Positions 7,281 through 14,265 of a stretch of DNA of 17,005 nt are shown here, one piece after another (the stretch's first letter is position 1; each line of letters opens with the position of its first letter). Position numbers and translations under genes: made by a program. The stretch comes from JBBDRX01 sp040905245. GTDB lineage: Bacteria; Bacteroidota; Rhodothermia; Balneolales; Balneolaceae. The notes under the pieces were generated by a model. It was not told the origin of the DNA. It saw nothing but the letters and a program-made list of their open reading frames with translations, and ran no database searches. The stretch spans positions 1-17,005 of the forward strand of contig JBBDRX010000111.1 in the NCBI GenBank assembly GCA_040905245.1. Direction: 5' to 3'.

Positions 7281-7886
7281 TTAAAAGAGGTTCCGGCTGG
7301 AGAAAGCCCGGCTCAACGTCGCTTCATCAATATACTCCAGCTGCGACCCCATTGGAATACCATACGCAATACGGGTCACCTCGACCTGAAACGGCTTCAG
7401 AAGTTTGTTGATGTAAAAACAGGTCGCTTCACCCTCCGCATCCGGATTCAGGGCCAGAATCACCTCCCGAATGTTCTCCTCGGGACTATTCACCCGTTCG
7501 ACCAGCTCCTTGACACGGATATCGTCCGGCCCAATGCTCTGCATGGGAGAGATCACACCTCCCAGAACGTGATAACGCCCTCTGAATTCATTGGTCTTTT
7601 CAATGTAGTAGACATCCTGAAACTCCTCTACGACACAGATCTGGCCGCTCTCCCTTTTGGGATTGCTACAAATGGTACAGGGTGAGGTGTCTGTAACGGT
7701 CCCGCAGATCGAGCATCGTGTGACAGAGCGCTTGAGCTCTTCCAGTGCAGCCGTCAGGGCAAATACGCTCTCCTGCTTCTGTTTCAGCAGGTGCATGGCA
7801 ATTCTCCGGGCAGATTTGCGCCCCGTTCCCGGCAGTTTTGCCAACTCCTCAATGGCGCGTTCAAGGGCTTCCGATGTAATTTGCAT
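7281..7886 (-). CDS. recR: Recombination mediator protein RecR
   Basis: The 201-aa protein has the full RecR layout and usual length. A helix-hairpin-helix region includes LPGTGRKSARRIA (residues 18-30). A four-cysteine zinc finger follows, with CSIC at 58-61 and CTIC at 70-73. A Toprim domain then begins around residue 82 and contains HVLGGVISPMQSIGPDDI. The C-terminal segment has the Walker-B-like ALNPDAEGEAT and VTRIAYGIPMGSQLEYID, which is nearly invariant in RecR. RecR acts with RecF and RecO to load RecA on gapped single-stranded DNA. It follows ybaB by 93 bp and precedes the M1 peptidase gene, all on the same strand; dnaX-ybaB-recR is a widely conserved order. Confidence 0.97.
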   Translation of the reverse strand: MQITSEALERAIEELAKLPGTGRKSARRIAMHLLKQKQESVFALTAALEELKRSVTRCSICGTVTDTSPCTICSNPKRESGQICVVEEFQDVYYIEKTNEFRGRYHVLGGVISPMQSIGPDDIRVKELVERVNSPEENIREVILALNPDAEGEATCFYINKLLKPFQVEVTRIAYGIPMGSQLEYIDEATLSRAFSSRNLF

Positions 7887-7979
7887 CTTCGATACGTTCT
7901 CGATTCAATGATGATCTGTCGGGTTGAACCGGGGCCGGCCGGTTGTCGAAAGACGGGTCTTGCCCGATCCGGACAGGGT
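7887..7979 (-). repeat. Spacer with a GC-rich hairpin between ybaB and recR
   Basis: The 93-bp spacer holds a perfect inverted repeat, AACCGG at 7927-7932 and CCGGTT at 7939-7944, with a six-base GC loop. No T-tract follows on the minus strand, so it is not a canonical intrinsic terminator. It may be an RNA processing or attenuation element within the operon, or chance in a GC-rich spacer. Confidence 0.35.
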
Positions 7980-8330
7980 TCAGAGGCCAAATTTACTGAG
8001 GTCCATACCGGGAATACCGCCGCCGGGAATCATATCCTTGTAGACTTCCTGCATTTTCTGCTTGCCGGCTTCTTCCGCTTTTTCAAGCGCCTTGTTGACG
8101 CCCGCAACCACAAGGTCTTCCAGCATCTCCTTCTCCTCGGGATCCACTACATCGCGGTCCAATTCGATAGAGATAATCTTTCGGTTGGCGTTGGCCCGAA
8201 CTTTCACCATGCCTCCACCAGCTTCCGCCTCGACCTCAACCTCTGCCAATTGAGCCTGCGCCTCTTTCATCTTGTTCTGCATATCAGCAAACTTTCCAAA
8301 CATATCCGCCATATTAAATTGATTACTCAT
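7980..8330 (-). CDS. ybaB: YbaB/EbfC family nucleoid-associated protein
   Basis: The 116-aa protein matches the YbaB/EbfC family, small dimeric DNA-binding proteins encoded between dnaX and recR in many bacteria. Typical features are an N-terminal helix with MFGKFADMQNKMKEAQAQL, a central strand region with GGGMVKVRANANRKIISIEL, and a helical DLVVAGVNKALEKAEE. The C-terminal tail is glycine- and proline-rich. I chose the ATG at 8330 because AGAGGTG lies about 6 nt before it. A GTG at 8339, nine bases upstream and in frame, would sit inside that ribosome binding site. dnaX ends 33 bp upstream, so the two are probably co-transcribed. Confidence 0.94.
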   Translation of the reverse strand: MSNQFNMADMFGKFADMQNKMKEAQAQLAEVEVEAEAGGGMVKVRANANRKIISIELDRDVVDPEEKEMLEDLVVAGVNKALEKAEEAGKQKMQEVYKDMIPGGGIPGMDLSKFGL

Positions 8331-8363
8331 CGTCTTCACCTCTTCTATTGTTCAATTGAAATT

Positions 8364-10262
8364 CTAATAGTCCAGTTCTGCCCCAAACAGATCGACCAGG
8401 GTTTTCAGATGGGGATCCTTCTTCTGCAACTGCTGGAACCGTTCAAACGGACTTCTCGTTTCTTTCTTCTCCGGATTCCGCTGAATCTTGCAGCTTATTC
8501 GGAAACTGACTCCAAAAACTCTCTTCATGGAACGTTCCAGAAATGTCTGATTCTCTTCCAGCAGGCGTTGCGCGAATTCATTGTCTGCATGAACGGTCAG
8601 CTCCTTTCCCTGCAGGCCCGCCAGTTCAATCCGCTGAAGCTGAAAATAGAGTGTCCTCGGAGCTGCCTCCTCCAGATGGCCCAGCAGGTCCGGCCAGCGG
8701 CCTCGAAGCTCCTCCAGAGACTCTACTCGTCTGACCGGCCTGTCAGTATAATGTTCCTGTGGTGTCGCTCCTTCCAAATCCGGACCGGCGCCGAATGGAG
8801 GTTCCGCTTTCTCCCCGTTCGAAAGAGTCTGAAGTGAGGGACGGCCAAACGGATCGTCTTCCGTATCACCGGAAGTAGATTCCTTTCCGGCCGGCTCCTT
8901 TTCAGCCGGCGCTCCGGAGTCTTGGGCCGGAGTCTCCCCAGGGGTGCGACTTCCGGAGGTTGAAGAACGATTCGATTCGTTGGCGTGATTCGTTTCAGAG
9001 GGGGGTTCACGAACCGGTTCAACCCGAACAGAAGAGGGCTCTGGATTCTGTCGCTTCTGCCCGGATTTCTCTTCCTGCTCGTTTGGTGACTCTTGTTGTT
9101 GGCCGGGAACCCCGTTCGCTTTTGTTATCGGGGCGGATTGGTCCTCAGCTTTTTTTTTTAGCTCACGGACTTCATTCAACAGTGTACCGAGATCCCGAAC
9201 CCGATTCATGTGAATAAGCTTGAGCAGCAAAATTTCGAACTGGACCCGGGGCTGTCGCGTATCTTTCAACATCTGCTGGGCTTCGCTGACCAGATGGAGC
9301 ATCCTCATCAGATCCTCTTCATCAAATCCGGTAGCCTGGGCCTGATACCGTTTTTTTGTCTCATCCGTCGCCTCTACCAGATAGAGCCGGTCGGACTGGC
9401 ATGCCACATAGAGGTTTCTCAGATGCTCAGTCAGGGTTACCAGAAATTCCTGAATGTCGGTTCCGGAGCTGATCAGCTCACGAATCATCCCGAGGCCACG
9501 AGCTGCATCTTGCTCACGAACCACCTCCATAAACGAAAACAGCTCGTCCACACCCACGATGTTGAGTGCCCGCAGAAGTTCAGAGTGCTCAATTTTCGTC
9601 CCGCAAAAGGCGATCGCCTGATCCATCAGGCCAAGAGCGTCACGCAGCGCACCGTCGGCCCGTTTGGCAATGACGTGAAGGGACTCTTCATCGATCCGGA
9701 TCTGCTCTTTTTGTGCAATGTCACGAAGCCGGGGCACGATTTCGTCGACAGATATCCGCCGAAAATCAAATCGCTGTACTCGGGAAAGGACGGTCGGAAG
9801 AACCTTGTGAGGTTCGGTAGTGGCAAAAATAAAAATCACGTGTTCCGGAGGCTCTTCCAACGTTTTCAGAAGGGCGTTGAAGGCATCCTTGCTAAGCATG
9901 TGGACTTCATCGATGATGAAGATTTTGTACCGTCCATTCTGCGGCGGAACGCGAACCACCTCCCTCAGTGACCGAATGTCGTCGATACCCCGATTGGAGG
10001 CGGCGTCCATCTCCACAATGTTGAGTGTATTGCCAAGCGCCTCGCCATCTACATCCTCGGCCACACGGTTCACAGTCCGGGCCAGTACCCGGGCCATCGT
10101 GGTTTTCCCGACACCTCTCGGCCCGCAAAACATATAGGCGTGTGATAGCCTGTTGTTTTTTATCGCATTGCGAAGGGTGCTGCTTACATGACCCTGAGAA
10201 ACAATATCCTCAAATGTCTGTGGACGATAAGCTCTGGTAAGAGCTCTGTAGTTTTCATTCAT
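8364..10262 (-). CDS. dnaX: DNA polymerase III tau (and probably gamma) subunit
   Basis: The frame from ATG at 10262 gives a 632-aa tau subunit, the clamp-loader ATPase that also links the polymerase cores to the helicase. The AAA+ domain has Walker A GPRGVGKT (residues 47-54), Walker B IIDEVHML (about 116-123), and sensor/arginine-finger region LPTVLSRVQRFDF, where the usual SRC is SRV. The four-cysteine zinc module normally found after Walker A is missing: residues 64-84 have no Cys and the segment is about 10 residues shorter than in E. coli. An A10 run at codons 368-371 sits at the end of domain III. After it comes a low-complexity Pro/Glu/Ser/Gln linker (about 372-530), then a folded C-terminal domain. 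The start was chosen because MNENYRALTR is the conserved N-terminus; a GTG 75 bp upstream is less likely. It heads the dnaX-ybaB-recR cluster. Confidence 0.96.
   Translation of the reverse strand: MNENYRALTRAYRPQTFEDIVSQGHVSSTLRNAIKNNRLSHAYMFCGPRGVGKTTMARVLARTVNRVAEDVDGEALGNTLNIVEMDAASNRGIDDIRSLREVVRVPPQNGRYKIFIIDEVHMLSKDAFNALLKTLEEPPEHVIFIFATTEPHKVLPTVLSRVQRFDFRRISVDEIVPRLRDIAQKEQIRIDEESLHVIAKRADGALRDALGLMDQAIAFCGTKIEHSELLRALNIVGVDELFSFMEVVREQDAARGLGMIRELISSGTDIQEFLVTLTEHLRNLYVACQSDRLYLVEATDETKKRYQAQATGFDEEDLMRMLHLVSEAQQMLKDTRQPRVQFEILLLKLIHMNRVRDLGTLLNEVRELKKKAEDQSAPITKANGVPGQQQESPNEQEEKSGQKRQNPEPSSVRVEPVREPPSETNHANESNRSSTSGSRTPGETPAQDSGAPAEKEPAGKESTSGDTEDDPFGRPSLQTLSNGEKAEPPFGAGPDLEGATPQEHYTDRPVRRVESLEELRGRWPDLLGHLEEAAPRTLYFQLQRIELAGLQGKELTVHADNEFAQRLLEENQTFLERSMKRVFGVSFRISCKIQRNPEKKETRSPFERFQQLQKKDPHLKTLVDLFGAELDY
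9150..9159 (-). promoter_or_regulatory. A10 slippery tract in dnaX (probable gamma-producing site)
   Basis: On the coding strand CTA AAA AAA AAA GCT contains ten consecutive A residues. Gaining one A (or a -1 ribosomal shift) gives CTA AAA AAA AAA AGC TGA, ending the protein after 372 residues. Losing one A (or a +1 shift) runs through seven further codons to TAA, ending at 378 residues. Both stops fall exactly at the end of the ATPase and oligomerisation part, the size expected of gamma. Homopolymer slippage in dnaX is known from Thermus thermophilus (transcriptional) and a ribosomal frameshift from E. coli. Confidence 0.7.
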
Positions 10263-10415
10263 ACCGGCACGTAATGAAACATGTTCACTTGATGAAAGGT
10301 ACAAAAAATAGTGAACCAAACCGGACGTGCTTTTCACAACGGCCTTTGCCCAGAACTGTTGATCTTTCAGGGGAATGCCTTACATTGAAGCTCAACGAAA
10401 AGAGTCGTACCTGTC
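10263..10415. promoter_or_regulatory. Divergent intergenic region between dnaX and the GWxTD gene, with inverted repeats
   Basis: This 153-bp region must hold promoters for both genes. It contains a perfect 7-bp inverted repeat, GTTCACT at 10283-10289 and AGTGAAC at 10310-10316, with a 20-nt spacer. An 8-bp palindrome AACATGTT lies at 10278-10285. TGAA/TTCA half-sites recur at 10275, 10284, 10293 and 10312. A weak plus-strand Bacteroidota-style promoter (TTG, 19 nt, TACATTGA) is possible near 10362-10391. None is strong enough to name as a binding site. Confidence 0.4.
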
Positions 10416-12506
10416 ATGTATAATCACTTTTGGCTTTACGCTCTGTTTTTTTCACTACCTGTTTGTACGGCTCCTCTTCAGGCCCAGTCCAGCGAAGCGG
10501 ACTGGCTGGAACGGGGGCTGATCGCCGAATCCCGCGGGAACCCCGTGGAAGCGCTGGAGATCTGGAGTGGAGGAATGCAGCAGATGGACCCGGTAGACAC
10601 ACGGATCGGGTTCGAGTTTATCAGAGTAGTCACGAAACACAATTTGTCTGACTACTACGAAGCTGCCACTACCTACTATTTGACGGCGCTCGCCGGGTCG
10701 TTCAGCGATGTCAACAGCGGAGCTATACGACAAGAGATGGAGCGTCTTCAACCGATTGTCGGCGCCGGTATCTATCGTCAGTGGGTCACCTGGTTTGAGG
10801 AGAAAGACCCGGCTCTCTTTACGGATATGCGGGGATTTTGGCGTCAGATGGACCCAACCCCCGGCAGCGAGATAAACGAACGGCTGATCGAACACTGGCA
10901 GCGAATCAGTTATGTGAAAGAAACTTTTACCCGTAATGCCGATACCATCTACGGCAGTGACGCGAGAGGTATTCTGTACATTCGGTATGGGGAGCCGGAC
11001 CGCAGGGAGTCTGGGACACTTACCATTGATCGCCAGACTACAGGACGCTGGCTGGCCAGACAGTTCGATACAGCAGAAAGTCGGGAGGTACTGAACGAAA
11101 GCAGCTCCAGCACCGGGCCACCGGCGGTTTCGGATCGGGAAGATCCCCGCCACTCGTTTGATCAGCTCGGTGAATACCTGTTGCAGTTTCATACACAGCC
11201 GGAGTATGAAATATGGGTCTATGAACCCTTTACAGACGCCTCGGATCAGTCACTTCTCTTCATTTTTGGTACCGACCCTCGGGAGGAGACATTCCGACAG
11301 TTGCAAAGTATCGGAGACCTCATTCCGGAACGTGCCTATCTCGAAGATCAGCGAAATCAACCAAATACGCCTGAATTCGTTCGGATGGGTCTCACTCCGG
11401 CATTGGCACTTCAGATGCTTTACTATGAACAGCTGTCTAAGATCTCTCCATACTTCAGGGAGCGTTTGAACACGGTTCGGACAGCCTATCTGGAGCAGGG
11501 GGGCGAGGCTGGACGGGATCTGGACCTGGCCATGCGAAATCAGAGCCGGGAGCATCTGCATCTTCGCACTGCCGAAAACCCTCTGGAAGCATCTACAGCC
11601 GAACGGCTCATGCCACAAATTCCGGTTGAAGTACATCAATATCGCCTTCTGGACGAATCTATGGAGCCCGTTCTGGTTACCTTTCTTGAGAGCCGGCCTG
11701 TGGCCGCCCTGCTGCAAGACCTGAACCGTGTTCCGGAACCTGTGAGTGTTTCTGGAGATACCGTGATTACCCAACAGCTGCGTCCCTACGAACTGACGCA
11801 CCTTCTTCAGATTTACAACCGGTCCTGGGAGGTAGAAGCCCATCGTCCGGACAGCCCGGCCCTTAGTCTTTCTGTTACATCAGATCCCGATGCCATTATT
11901 CAGTCTGTGTTCCAAACAGCACACCGGGGAGCACAATTTCAGTCGGCAACAGCACTTTTGACACAGGAAACGGACTCCACAACCCGGAATCGGTACAGCT
12001 CGCTCTTTCCGGCCGGTTTGCGTGGATTGGGAGCCGTGAAGAACCGACAGCCCGAACCGCTACAGGCCTCCCCGGGCGAATTGGAAATGGCCGATCTGAT
12101 TCTCGGCTTTCGTGACGACGGCTTGCCGGATCAATACCCGTTCAACTTCCAGGTAGCCAATGATCAGATGATCCCTGCCGATGAGAGTCTCGTACTGCAT
12201 TTTGAGGTCTATAACCTGGCCCCCAATCCGGATACGGGATTCACACGATTTGAGTTAACCTACCGAATCTATCCGGTGCTGGAAGACGGAACAGTTGTCC
12301 ATGATGAAGAGGAGTTCTATCTGACCATCAATTTTGAGGACGACCGTACAAGAGTTGTGGAAGATCTCGAAATTCAGACAAGTGGCCTTCAGGAAGGACT
12401 GTATGAGCTACAGGTTTATATACGGGACCGAATCAACGACCAACAGCAGCAAAAGAATATCCGCTTTGAAGTAACGAATCAGGGAAATATCCCCATGGAC
12501 TCATAG
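10416..12506 (+). CDS. GWxTD domain-containing secreted protein
   Basis: The 696-aa protein begins with a signal sequence (YALFFSLPVCTAPLQAQ), so it is exported to the envelope. Residues about 30-90 are helical. The GWxTD domain follows at about 120-200: FWRQMDPTPGSEINE, then EHWQRISYVKETF, then SDARGILYIRYGEPD, where the TD-RG part of the name-giving motif has become SD-ARG. The rest includes a long middle region without a match I recognise and a C-terminal beta-rich segment (about 550-690) that looks Ig-like. The GWxTD family is common in Bacteroidota, Chlorobiota and relatives, and its function is unknown. The ATG has no Shine-Dalgarno sequence. The gene is divergent from dnaX, and its last 28 bp overlap gdhA on the other strand. 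Confidence 0.85.
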   Translation: MYNHFWLYALFFSLPVCTAPLQAQSSEADWLERGLIAESRGNPVEALEIWSGGMQQMDPVDTRIGFEFIRVVTKHNLSDYYEAATTYYLTALAGSFSDVNSGAIRQEMERLQPIVGAGIYRQWVTWFEEKDPALFTDMRGFWRQMDPTPGSEINERLIEHWQRISYVKETFTRNADTIYGSDARGILYIRYGEPDRRESGTLTIDRQTTGRWLARQFDTAESREVLNESSSSTGPPAVSDREDPRHSFDQLGEYLLQFHTQPEYEIWVYEPFTDASDQSLLFIFGTDPREETFRQLQSIGDLIPERAYLEDQRNQPNTPEFVRMGLTPALALQMLYYEQLSKISPYFRERLNTVRTAYLEQGGEAGRDLDLAMRNQSREHLHLRTAENPLEASTAERLMPQIPVEVHQYRLLDESMEPVLVTFLESRPVAALLQDLNRVPEPVSVSGDTVITQQLRPYELTHLLQIYNRSWEVEAHRPDSPALSLSVTSDPDAIIQSVFQTAHRGAQFQSATALLTQETDSTTRNRYSSLFPAGLRGLGAVKNRQPEPLQASPGELEMADLILGFRDDGLPDQYPFNFQVANDQMIPADESLVLHFEVYNLAPNPDTGFTRFELTYRIYPVLEDGTVVHDEEEFYLTINFEDDRTRVVEDLEIQTSGLQEGLYELQVYIRDRINDQQQQKNIRFEVTNQGNIPMDS

Positions 12507-13885
12507 ATGGTACCCAATTTTTCAATGGCATTGATCAGTGCTGCGGTTCTGAGATCCACGCCGTGCTTTTTTCGCAACTCATTTATTTCGTTATAGGCCT
12601 CTATCATGGTCTCTTCGAGTCCCGAATCCACCAACTCTCTCTCCCCTGCACCTTTTGCCAGGTAGGCAAGCTCATCTTCTGAAAAAGGGTGATGGGAGAC
12701 AGTTTCGACCGCCGTGAGAATCTTTCGGTTGCTCGCCTCTTCAAACCGTTTTCCAAGACGCCCGAACCGGACATGTGAAAGGTTCTTTAACCACTCAAAA
12801 TAGGAGACCGTAACTCCACCCGCGTTCAGATAATTGTCCGGGATAATCAGAGCTCCCCGGTCTTTCAAAATCTCGTGGGCAGCGGATGTGGTGGGCCCGT
12901 TGGCAGCCTCACCAATGATCTTCGCCTGAATCCTGCCGGCGTTCTTTTCGGTAAGCTGGTTTTCAAGGGCTGCCGGAATCAAAATATCACACTCGGATTC
13001 CAGAACCGCATTACTTCCCTTTAATTCCCGGGTCCCTTCAAATCCCAGGATCGATCCGGTCTCTTTACGGTACGCAACCAGCTTGTCCAGGTCGATTCCT
13101 TTTTTACTGTAGATCGAACCCTCTATTTCGCCAACACCGACCAACAGAGCTCCTCCTTCAATCAGATATTTTGCCGCGTGGTACCCCACATTTCCAAGCC
13201 CCTGAATCGAGAATCTTTTTCCCTGCAATCCGGGATCCAGCCCCAACGCCTTCATATCTTCCTTGTTGTTGCACGCTTCGGTGATTCCGAAGTAAACCCC
13301 CCTGCCTGTCGCCTCTTTACGTCCTCTAATGCCCCCCTGGGAAATTGGTTTACCCGTGACGCACCCTTCGGAGTTCAGATCGGGGCTGAGCTGACGATAG
13401 GTATCCATAATCCAGGCCATCTCCTGCTCCCCCGTTCCATAGTCCGGCGCGGGAACATCGGACCCAGGGCCGATAAAGTTTTTCTTATAGAGCTCAAAGG
13501 CATACCGACGGGTAATTTTCTCAATCTCTCTGGGTGAATAACGGGATCTGTCGATTCGGACTCCTCCCTTTGCTCCTCCAAAGGGGACATTCACCACAGC
13601 ACACTTGTAGGTCATAAGAGCAGAGAGGGCCATGGTTTCGTCCTCATTCACTTCCATGGCGTACCGAATCCCGCCCTTTGTGGGAAGCTTGTGATGGCTG
13701 TGCTGTACACGCCATCCCTCAATTACCTCAATGGATCTATCGTCCATTTCGACGGGGAAGGCGACACGAAGCACGCTGTTGCAGACTTTCATCTGCATGA
13801 GAAGCCCTTTTTCGAAACGGGTATGGGAGGCCGCTTTGTCGAAAGATGCGTTTACCTGGTCAAAAAAACTGTACGAATTTGACAT
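12479..13885 (-). CDS. gdhA: Glutamate dehydrogenase (Glu/Leu/Phe/Val dehydrogenase family)
   Basis: The 468-aa enzyme reversibly deaminates glutamate to 2-oxoglutarate and ammonia using NAD(P). The N-terminal substrate domain has KLPTKGGIRYA (Lys70), SALMTYKCAVVNVPFGGAKGG (Lys94 and the catalytic Lys106); the spacing of 24 and 12 residues equals that of Lys89, Lys113 and Lys125 of the Clostridium symbiosum enzyme. The Asp of GSDVPAPDYGTG follows. The nucleotide domain has the Rossmann motif GLGNVG and GEAANGPTT, then IPDNYLNAGGVTVSYFEW. The opening NSYSFFDQVNASFDKAA resembles the hexameric enzymes related to mitochondrial GDH. Strict Glu specificity, and NAD versus NADP, cannot be settled here. 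A small GlsB-like gene ends 19 bp upstream on the same strand. Its 3' end overlaps the GWxTD gene. Confidence 0.95.
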   Translation of the reverse strand: MSNSYSFFDQVNASFDKAASHTRFEKGLLMQMKVCNSVLRVAFPVEMDDRSIEVIEGWRVQHSHHKLPTKGGIRYAMEVNEDETMALSALMTYKCAVVNVPFGGAKGGVRIDRSRYSPREIEKITRRYAFELYKKNFIGPGSDVPAPDYGTGEQEMAWIMDTYRQLSPDLNSEGCVTGKPISQGGIRGRKEATGRGVYFGITEACNNKEDMKALGLDPGLQGKRFSIQGLGNVGYHAAKYLIEGGALLVGVGEIEGSIYSKKGIDLDKLVAYRKETGSILGFEGTRELKGSNAVLESECDILIPAALENQLTEKNAGRIQAKIIGEAANGPTTSAAHEILKDRGALIIPDNYLNAGGVTVSYFEWLKNLSHVRFGRLGKRFEEASNRKILTAVETVSHHPFSEDELAYLAKGAGERELVDSGLEETMIEAYNEINELRKKHGVDLRTAALINAIEKLGTIYESMGIFP

Positions 13886-13904
13886 ACGACAACTCTTTTT
13901 CTGC

Positions 13905-14183
13905 CTAACGTTTCAAAACTTTCGCTTCCTGTTTATGATCCGGTTCAATTCGAAAAACATTTACCAAAAACAGAAATGCGATGCTCCCGAGAGCGGCGTA
14001 GACCAGAGGAGCAAAAAAATTCATCATAATTACAAGAACTCCAATGATAACCGAACCGACAACACCGCCAATCAGGTTGCCTGCCATTCCCATCCCTCTG
14101 GACATCATCAGATCCATCACATAGCCGATCACCAGGCCGATCGAAACAAGCCAATAAATCGTTACCCCATTCAGTTCTTCCAT
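13905..14183 (-). CDS. Small GlsB/YeaQ/YmgE-like membrane protein
   Basis: The 92-aa protein has three predicted membrane helices (about residues 8-25, 33-54 and 58-77) and a charged C-terminal tail. The arrangement GLVIGYVMDLMMSRG, then GNLIGGVVGSVIIG, recalls the glycine-rich pattern of the GlsB/YeaQ/YmgE family (sometimes called transglycosylase-associated proteins). That is a group of small, often stress-linked membrane proteins of unclear function. The resemblance is moderate and no catalytic residue is evident. GTGAGG lies about 7 nt before the ATG and supports the start. It stands 19 bp upstream of gdhA on the same strand, so co-transcription is likely, though a functional link is only inferred. 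Confidence 0.68.
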   Translation of the reverse strand: MEELNGVTIYWLVSIGLVIGYVMDLMMSRGMGMAGNLIGGVVGSVIIGVLVIMMNFFAPLVYAALGSIAFLFLVNVFRIEPDHKQEAKVLKR

Positions 14184-14235
14184 TTCAACGCCTCACAACA
14201 TCATTTTTTGTTCGTTACTTGATCTACAAATAATC

Positions 14236-14259
14236 TGTTCATTCAAGAGAAAATGAACA
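14236..14259 (-). terminator. AT-rich hairpin after metK, possible terminator
   Basis: TGTTCATT at 14236-14243 and AATGAACA at 14252-14259 form a perfect 8-bp inverted repeat with an 8-nt loop. It lies 7 bp after the metK stop. The stem is AT-rich and the following minus-strand sequence has only a weak T-rich stretch, so it could instead be an operator or a weak terminator before the GlsB-like gene. Confidence 0.45.
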
Positions 14260-14265
14260 AATTTC

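Noticed and set aside
7927..7944. Intrinsic terminator between ybaB and recR
   Set aside because: The hairpin is strong but no T-tract follows on the transcribed strand, and the genes are a conserved operon, so I list it only as a repeat.
7791..8837. 348-codon plus-strand frame across recR, ybaB and dnaX
   Set aside because: It runs antisense through three well-identified genes and their spacers and has no domain signature or ribosome site.
9210..9971. 253-codon plus-strand frame opposite dnaX
   Set aside because: It is antisense to the conserved DnaX ATPase domain, so the open frame is explained by codon bias on the other strand.
10263..10337. Upstream extension of dnaX to a GTG start
   Set aside because: The extra 25 residues precede the conserved MNENYRALTR N-terminus, lack homology to DnaX starts and have no ribosome site; the segment looks like the promoter region.
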